Program-made: the position numbers and the translations under genes
NCBI GenBank assembly: GCA_035048485.1
Contig: CM068588.1
Location: 25,571,118-25,635,117, forward strand
Length of the DNA stretch: 64,000 bases
Source of the DNA: Pteria penguin
Taxonomy: Eukaryota; Mollusca; Bivalvia; Pterioida; Pteriidae
Reading direction: 5' to 3'
Notes under the pieces: generated by a model
Told to the model about the DNA's origin: nothing
The model's input: the letters and a program-made list of their open reading frames with translations, nothing else
The model's database searches: none
Part shown: positions 56,700 to 64,000 of the stretch, piece by piece
Position numbering within the stretch: position 1 is the first letter of the stretch
Layout of the letters: each line of letters opens with the position of its first letter

Positions 56700-58926
56700 A
56701 TGCAGCATAAACAAGGCACTGGTGATCTTGAAAACTGTACTTATGTTATAATATACATGCATATTGCAAGACTTCATAGAACAAGATAATATTAAACATG
56801 CAGTAAGCAGTGGCGAATTTAGAAGGGGGCAGGCCCCCTTTTCGCCACATATTTACACGTAAAAATCCAGATTTGGCACCAAAAATGACCGAGTAGTTTG
56901 ACTAATACACATATGGGCCCTGTCCCCTTTCCAAAAATTCTGGATCCGCCATTGGTAAGAATTACAGTACATATTGCAGACATACGTACATCTTGGATAA
57001 GAACCGATCATCAGCAATCCTAAAGCAAACGTGTATCTATTCACTTGATTATTGATGTCAATACATGTAATTCATCGAAGGATGAAGAATGATAGATGTT
57101 GTACGACTCCATTTTTAGACATTGCAAAAAACTTTAGATATTTTAGATTTCAGACTGCTTTTGAAATCGATTTATCGACCAAAGCCGACCATAAAAATTC
57201 ATTTCATGTAACCTCGGCGACATGTGGTCCACCTGCAGTAACAAACACAAGATGGTACAAATGCAACATTTGTTCAAAGTATAATGCACAATTCTTTACG
57301 GTCTAGAAATATATGATATGGGTCCTTCAAAGGTTCAGATGCACGTGAGTTCATTGACCAATATTTCCGTGCAATCAGTCAGACAGAATTTTAATGCATT
57401 GCAAAAGTTTAAAGAAAACAAAACACGATATTTTGATTTTCTGGAAAGAAAAAACAAACAAGCAAAAATTGGCAAGGAATACGTAATCATATGAATAAAT
57501 ATATGAATAACTAAAATTAAAATGAATAAAGTTCTCTCATATAACATTCTATCTGTAGGCATGTGGAATGAAAGAGAAAGAAAGATATATTATAAATTTC
57601 AGCTTTCTTCAGACAGCACTTGCCAATGAAATGACCTTACATCGTTTACCTGAGCCGAACTACAAAAGGAAAAAATAGTGTAGTTACTTTCTACTGCCAC
57701 AAAGTGTTGCCTTGCATAAGATCTCTCGCTTTCAGATTTACTAAGAGTGTTTCTAAATTGAGAGTGATACCCACAGCCGCACCTCCCCGCCACGTCAATC
57801 TGGGTGTTCTGAAATGGACTTGGGGCAGGGTGGACTCGGTTAAGTACATGACAAAAGCGGCGCGGGAGCAAATAATTGGCTTTCTTTCACGTGGGGTTGC
57901 AGGATAGACTGGTCAGGCTGGAGAGCCACTGAAACACCCGCCCCCAACTTTGATTCAAAACACAGGTAGGTGGAACATGGAAATCACAGTTGTTTGGGGG
58001 AAGGAGACCCTGACATAAAAATCAACTTCTTCGGGTCATAGGAGTTTGGTGTGGGGCCAATCACCCTAATCTGTAAAAACCATCGAAATTACAGAAACCA
58101 TTAAATGAACAAATCCACCTGACAAGTACTACATTGTCCTCTCAACGGAGAACGAGTGACGCATATGTGCCACTATGCACGAAGAACATAGTGAACAGGA
58201 AGTTAACCAAAAAGTGTTACAGTATTGAATTAGACAATAGACCCTTTCGACGTTACTGCGGGACTAACCTTTTGGATGACAAAATGATAACTGTTCCCGC
58301 AATATGACGTCAGAGACAATCAATTTTTTTATGTTGACGTCAAAACTTTTATGGGAAACGTTATCACTTGCCAACCAAAATGTTAGTCCCGCAGTAACGT
58401 CGAAAAGATCTATTGTCACTGAAGCTTACACTTTGGCACATTTTCACAAACAATATATAGTAAATGTATTGATTTAATTAAAATTTAAATCAATTCAATT
58501 AAATAAGTTTTTTATCATTTTTGGTGTTTGTTTTGTTGTTGTTAATGTTCTGGCGGGATTTTTGTTTTTGTGGTTTTGTGGTTTTGTGTGTGTGTGGGGG
58601 GGGGGGGGGAGTGGGTGTTATTTCTTTGTTTTTCAAACCATTATTTTCACTTTTATGAGCTTACATCCTCTCATTTCAATAAATCTGAAATCATATAACA
58701 AGATTTCAAGATGGACTTAATTTTTTCCATTTACCTATGATAGTTATTAACTTACTGTCTCGTATCATAGTCCAGTACGTAAAGGTGATTAACATGGCCG
58801 AAGCGTTGGTCAAGTTCAACAATACCCATTCTAATTTCAAGAACCACGGCATAGTAGTACTTTTACCTGCAATGAAATCATGACTCAAAAACACATGACA
58901 CAAAGTAATCTTATTCAAAACTCTCT

Positions 58927-58972
<46 letters not shown>

Positions 58973-61900
58973 GATATAGATGATTTCAAAAGTATTTACC
59001 AGATAAGAATTACAACCACACAGATTTTCTAAACAGCCATAAGATGTCAATTTATCAAAACAAAGGTATCAGTAAAACTGATGGGTGCTTCCCGAACGGC
59101 AGTTATAATGCAGGAAATTGATGACTCAATTCATATACAAAAATCCAGTAGAACTGATGGATGCTCCAAGAAGCACAGCATTAATGAAGGAAATGAATGA
59201 CTCAATATATTAAACAGAATTTTAATGTGTCGGTGCGACACAGATGCCCCTGTTGGCAGCTAAGGTAGTGAAATATAATTGCCACTGAACTAATATTTGA
59301 ACATTCAAGCAAGGTTCAGCCATATGCAATGCACATTTTCTAATTTCAAAATCCCATAACTCCTGAAAAAAATTCTGAGCAGAGTTGCCTCCCTTTATGC
59401 ACATCTACATGTGCTGCCCTACGTACAAGTGAAGTTTGGTAAAATTCTGATGAACGGTTTGGGAGGAGTTGCGATGACAAGGTTTCGGAATGACGGAATG
59501 ACGGGGTGCAACACTTTATGCCCCCGGCCATATATGGCAGGGGCATAAAAATCATGGTATTAATTGATGACGATTTCAAATTTCAATGTATCATATGGAT
59601 ATCCAATTAAGTCAACTGTAAAACAACAAGTGATCACAGTATTTTAAACTAGAATGAGTAAGCTTGACCTTGATTAGTTATGAAATAAAACATTTTATCG
59701 TGAACATGACCTCTCAGAAATGACCTTGAGTGAATTTTGTCCAAAAGATCTTAATCTAAAAAAACGTTTTGGCGAAGTATGATCAAAATCTGATGAAAGG
59801 TATAGGAGATTTAAGTACTTCATGGTATTTTAAATCATAATTAATAAGTGACTTTGACCTTTCGGAAATGACTTTGAGTGACCCTTGTCCCAAAGCCCTT
59901 AATCTCAATAATATTTTGGTGAAGTATGATCAAATTCTGATGAAAGGTGTAGGTGATATACGTACATCATGGTATTTTTAGTCATAGTTCATAAGTGACC
60001 TTGACCTTTCAGAAATGACCTTGAGTGATCTTTGTCTAAAAGTCCTTAACCTAAAGAAAATTTTTGGTGAAGTATGATCAAATTCTGATGAAAGGTGTAG
60101 GAGATATACGTACTTCATGGTATTTTAAGTCATGGTTTATAAGTGACCTTGACCTTTCAGAAATGACCAACAGTTATCTTTGTTCAAAAGCCCTAAACCT
60201 AAATAATATTTTGGTGAAGTGTGATCAAAATCTGATGAAAGGTATAGGAGATATAAGCACTTCATGTTACTTTAAGTCATAGTTAATAAGTGAACTGGAC
60301 CTTTCAGAAATGACCTTGAGTGATCTTTGTCCAAAAGCTATAAACCTAGATAATATTTTGGTGAAGTATGATCAAATTCTGATGAAAGGTGTAGGAGATA
60401 TATGTACTTCATGATATTTTAAGTCATAGTTTATAAGTGACCTTGACCTTTCAGAAATGACCTTCAGTCACCTTTGTTCCAAAGTCCTAAACCTAAAGAA
60501 CATTTTGGTCAAGGATGAACAAATTTTGATAAAAGGTATAGGAGATATACGTACTTCATTTTAATTTAAGTCATAGTTGATAATAGACCTTGACCTTTCA
60601 GAAATGAACTTCAGTGATTTTTGTTCAAAAGCCCTTAACCTAAATAACATTTTGGTGAAGTATGATCAAATTCTGAAGAAAGGTGTAGGAGATATACATA
60701 CTTCATTTTACTTTATGTCATAGCTGATAAGTGACCTTGACCTTTCAGAAATGACCTTCAGTGATCTTTGTTCAAAAGCCCTTAACCTAAAGAACATTTT
60801 TGGTGAAGTATGATCAAATTCTGATAAAAGGTGTAGGAGATATACGTACATCATGGTAATTTAAGTCATAGTTCATAAGTGACCTTGACCTTTCAGAAAT
60901 AACCTTGAGTGGACTTTGTCTAAAAGTCCTTAACCTAAAGAACATTTTTGATGAAGTATGATCAAATTCTGATGAAAGGTGTAGGAGATATAAGTACTTT
61001 ATGTTACTTTAAGTCATAGTTAATAAGTGAACTGGACTTTTCAGAAATGACCTTGAGTGATCTTTGTCCAAAAGCTATAAACCTAGATAATATTTTGGTG
61101 AAGTATGATCAAATTCTGATGAAAGGTGTAGGAGATATATGTACTTCATGGTATTTTAAGTCACAGTTTATAAGTGACCTTGACCTTTCAGAAATGACCT
61201 TCAGTCACCTTTGTTCCAAAGTCCTAAACCTAAAAAACATTTTGGTCAAGGATGATCAAATTTTGATAAAAGGTATAGGAGATATACGTACTTCATTTTA
61301 CTTTAAGTCATAGTTGATAATAGACCTTGACTTTTCAGAAATGAACTTCAGTTATTTTTGTTCAAAAGCCCTTAACCTAAATAACATTTTGGTGAAGTAT
61401 GATCAAATTCTGAAGAAAGGTGTAGAGATATACATACTTCATTTTACTTTAAGTCATAGTTGATAAGTGAGCTGAACCTTTCAGAAATGACCTTCAGTGA
61501 TCTTTGTTCAAAAGCCCTTAACCTAAATAATATTTTGGTGAAGTGTGATCAAATTCTGATGAAAGGTGTAGGAGATATACGTACTTCAATGTATTTTAAG
61601 TCATAGTCGATAAGTGAATTTTGCCTTTCAGAAATGACCTTCAGTGACCTTTGTTCCAAAGCCCTTAAACTAAATAATATTTTGGTGAAGTATGATCAAA
61701 TCTGATAAAGGTATAGGAGATGTGAGCTCGGACGGACGGACGGACGGACAGACAGACACGACAGCGACTATATGCTCCCACAAAAGTTTTCGGAAGCATA
61801 AAAAACTTTCTGCAAAATCTGTGAGTGGGCAGTGTGTCTATTTCTACAGTTCCTCCCCCTGGATTCTCACTGATCAACTTTAAATCAAAGAATTCATAGC

Positions 61901-62154
61901 TTTAATTATAATATCTCGCGTGTTAACTGACCTTCCAATACATCCCGGCGCATGAGACGAGTATACACTGCGATGGCACATTGAGTAAAAGTTAGGATAC
62001 ATAGCATCAGATAGCAGATGTTGGTGAAGTATATCAGCCAGTATCCTAGACTGTAATCCTTCGCACTCCACCAGAATACCTCCAGGGACAGCCATATCAG
62101 GTGGTAGATCGTCCATCCTATAGTCCACCATAGGTAACACCGCTCCATACCCCA
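56181..62154 (-). CDS. Rolling stone-like membrane protein, gene D (exons 2-4)
   Basis: Minus-strand exons 62154-61932, 58866-58756 and 56590-56181 (223/111/410 nt), the same lengths and phases as gene C, with AG/GT ends (GTCAGT and GTAAGT donors). Exon 2 begins WGMERCYLWW and holds IYHLIW, LIYFTNICYL and AVYTRLMRR; exon 3 has MPWFLKLEWVLLN; exon 4 has VNKHGIN, KPIKFQHVYIP and YGIFRLKLYI, then a Lys/Glu-rich tail ending EEK. The putative catalytic Thr (YFTN) and His (KHGIN) are present. A candidate first exon is at 62622-62789. Intron 2 (58867-61931) is mostly a tandem-core element. Gene D is a paralogue of C in the same orientation. Confidence 0.85.
56613..56697. repeat. (TA)n microsatellite next to a splice acceptor of gene D
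   Basis: About 42 TA repeats ending 22 bp upstream (in transcript sense) of the exon 4 acceptor TTTTGTAG. Confidence 0.95.
56808..56954. mobile_element. MITE family 1, copy 5, with perfect 5-bp target duplication
   Basis: Ends CAGTGGCGAATTTAGA and TTCTGGATCCGCCATTG, flanked by GTAAG at 56803-56807 and 56955-56959. The interior closely matches copy 2 (CTTTTCGCCACATATTTA, AAAATGACCGAGTAGTTTGA). Lies in gene D intron 3. Confidence 0.9.
58233..58417. mobile_element. MITE with 43-bp terminal inverted repeats
   Basis: Left end GACAATAGACCCTTTCGACG continuing TTACTGCGGGACTAACC; right end GTTAGTCCCGCAGTAACGTC continuing GAAAAGATCTATTGTC. About 185 bp in total, in gene D intron 3. The inner region (GACGTCA...TGACGTC) is also partly palindromic. 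Confidence 0.85.
58867..59660. other. Gene D intron 2, part outside the tandem core
   Basis: Holds a (CT)n run at 58921-58968 and, from 59222 to 59545, a stretch with GCGACACAGATGCCCCTGTT at one side and CCCCCGGCCATATATGGCAG + GGGCATAAAA at the other. This looks like a terminus of an element related to the tandem-core repeat that follows. Confidence 0.45.
59660..61802. mobile_element. Large pearl-like element: ~147-bp tandem core plus (ACGG)n
   Basis: About 14 copies of a ~147-bp unit containing GACCTTTCAGAAATGACCTT, TTGTCCAAAAGCCCTTAACC and GGTGAAGTATGATCAAATTC. A (GGAC)n/(AGAC)n block follows at 61728-61758, then a terminal segment CTCCCACAAAAGTTTTCGGA. The tandem core, CCGT/ACGG microsatellite and unit length match the element at 25498. 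Short ORFs with the peptide NILVKYDQILMKGVGDI are by-products. Confidence 0.75.
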
Positions 62155-62621
62155 CTGCAACGACACAAAATAGATCAGAATAGAAACAAAAAAACCCAAA
62201 ATAAATCATACATCGAATAACAATCACATAGGATTAAGGTAGTAAGGCCATTTCAATAAGGTGATTTATCTGCCCTTGATAAGAACTCTCCTACTCTCTG
62301 CATATCACGGTGAGGTATATAAAAGTGATTGTTGCTTGAATGATCACATTACACCATGGCCAACTGACCGTATGAATAAATTTAATTAACAGTCATTGCA
62401 CAAATTTTATACTGCTCCTTTTCAATCTCTGCTGACTAGCTTAATAACAAGGTCAGATAACTCACTTTATTTAAATGGTCCATAAGGTGTTACTGTACAT
62501 AACTTTTCAATTATAATATATTCACCAGCTATAATTTCAGCGATAAGCAATACACATTCATTATTATGATCACTCCAATTTACAAGTGACTTCACTTGCA
62601 CTTAAGACTATTCTTGTGTAC

Positions 62622-62789
62622 GGAAAGTTGAGAGTGGTGGTGAATGAAAGGTGACGGATCAGAATTAGCTAAGAAGGTGCAGCGGAGTAAGTTCCATGTG
62701 TAGCCGTCATGTTTCCCTTCTGGACACTTTCTTTCGATGTAATCAACATTGTACAGTCCATGCTTGATGAGGACATAATTACTCCACAT
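62622..62789 (-). CDS. Candidate first coding exon of gene D
   Basis: An open stretch of 56 codons from ATG at 62789 to a possible donor TCC|GTACAC, phase 0 as exon 2 requires. It reads MWSNYVLIKHGLYNVDYIER, and near its end RCTFLANSDPSPFIHHHSQ. The Cys-X-Phe ... Asp-Pro ... Phe-Ile pattern loosely resembles the N-terminus of gene A (CC..EF ... FIKFE). The donor is weak and the open frame starts upstream of the ATG, so the start is unsure. Joined, gene D would have 303 residues. Confidence 0.35.
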
Positions 62790-64000
62790 GCCCGTTATGT
62801 TTAATATCCACTTGTTCTGAGTGTCTTTAAAGATGTATGTTCAGAACCATCGGCGATCGAGAGCGGGGCCAGAGGTTCCGTGATGTGCACGTACTATCAA
62901 GGTCCGTGAATATGGACCGCCTCTAGGCCCGACAAGGTGGATAAATGATATTATTCTGGTGTGTAATCTTATAAAATACAACGAAATTTAATAACTGACG
63001 GTAGCAATCTCTTTCTCATTGGGTATGCCAGCAATCTAATTAAAACGTAGATCTCTTAATTTCGTGAACGAAATAAAGAAATATACGTTTTAATGAGATT
63101 TGGTATGCCATAGAACGTGGCGCCTGGCGTAGTGAATCCAATACAATGTATCTATAGACAATGACTACGGAAATGTTTCTATATAATTCAAGTCCTAAAT
63201 TCACCAAGTATGAAAACTAAAAGTAACTTATGTTGTGCCGCTTTGACATACTACAGTAGTCCTGCAATGCAAGACTCCGTTCCTCTTATTTACTTGCCGT
63301 CCGGAACGGCTTGTCAGCGAGGTCATGTTTGTAGGACTACATACTACAGTAGATATTCACAGAGCACTGGAATCGAGGCGAGACTAAACACAAGGGAGGA
63401 GTGAATGTCTCCTATCGGCTGGCCGCAACCCACCACCAATACCCAAAGAAATCAAGAAAACACTAAATTAGAACAACTAAAATAATGACATAGTCTACCA
63501 TTTATCAAATGAAACGGGCTTTACGACATACAATTTGCATTTGATAGATCACAAAGGCCTCTTACACCGAGAACTGAAGACAAGATCGCATATATCCAGT
63601 TTCAAACATATATTTACTATTAATTAGGCCTACACATGTGTAGATTAAACTAATTGGATATTGAGACAGGTAGATACATAATTATAGATATAATCGGTGC
63701 TAATCGTTTTGTGTAGGAAAGCTCAAAGTACCAAGGCACATAGGGAAGTCCTCTATAAACATTTATGATTACACATTTTACAGCATTCCTACTTAAAGAT
63801 AGACAATCTACAAGCTGACTCAGCCAACGTCGACATTGGTTGTAACCGGAAACTCTTCAATGTATAGAGTATATACATCGGAAACTCGTATACTTTCCGG
63901 AAATGGCCATTATAGAGATGGGAGAGTAAATGTATGGTGCTGAATCCCTATCATTTCTCTTTGCTATAAATACAAACAGAAAAGTCAAACGGCGCCATTT
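62790..64000. other. Sequence upstream of gene D, no recognised gene
   Basis: A dispersed copy of the ~43-bp minisatellite unit in reverse orientation is at about 63393-63415 (GGGAGGAGTGAATGTCTCCT). No further exon, RNA gene or large repeat seen; a promoter for gene D may be here but cannot be placed. Confidence 0.4.

Noticed and set aside
60064..60282. ORF with NILVKYDQILMKGVGDI repeats
   Set aside because: Produced by the 147-bp tandem core; a different frame in each unit set.

Overview
The window is animal genomic DNA and most resembles a bivalve mollusc. The genes are split into short exons with GT/AG junctions and kilobase introns. There is no bacterial-style gene packing, and more than half of the sequence is minisatellites, (TA)n/(TTA)n microsatellites, MITEs, tRNA-derived SINEs and a Penelope-like fragment. 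Two tandem-core elements with a (CCGT/ACGG)n block resemble the 'pearl' elements described from bivalves. The lineage call is inference; no species is named.

Layout. (1) 795-2783, minus strand: the first two coding exons of a class II ADP-ribosylation factor (Arf4/5 type); the rest of the gene lies off the left edge. (2) About 3.3-6.6 kb: a ~48-bp minisatellite interrupted by a 1.5-kb foldback element. (3) 7604-12346 and 16568-24662, plus strand: two complete tandem-duplicate genes, each with four coding exons and 273 residues, of the rolling stone-like branch of the Far-17a/AIG1 membrane protein family. (4) 24.7-28.2 kb: a pearl-like element and a 40-bp minisatellite. (5) 28181-36873, minus strand: a third rolling stone-like gene (three exons found, first exon not found), with a 2-kb minisatellite of 30-bp units in one intron and a 43-bp minisatellite carrying an amplified MITE in the next. 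(6) 37.7-43.5 kb: a SINE followed by about 122 copies of a 45-bp unit. (7) 43.5-56 kb: mostly featureless sequence with scattered repeats. (8) 56181-62154, minus strand: a fourth rolling stone-like gene, with a candidate first exon at 62622-62789 and a 2-kb tandem-core element in intron 2.

The four rolling stone-like genes fall into two structural types. The plus-strand pair has exons 2-4 of 235/111/383 nt and the minus-strand pair 223/111/410 nt, with intron phases conserved throughout. The pairs face each other tail to tail. All four keep a Thr in the second exon and a His in the fourth exon, at positions that appear to match the proposed catalytic Thr and His of AIG1/ADTRP. They may therefore be lipid-modifying membrane proteins and not only relatives of the Drosophila myoblast-fusion protein.

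The most unusual features are in the repeats. Several minisatellites appear to have started from mobile elements: a SINE target-site duplication that matches the first unit of the 45-bp array, a SINE-internal segment expanded at 15.4 kb, and a MITE that inserted into a minisatellite and was then co-amplified. A group of elements with AAAGCAC termini is embedded in (TA)n tracts.
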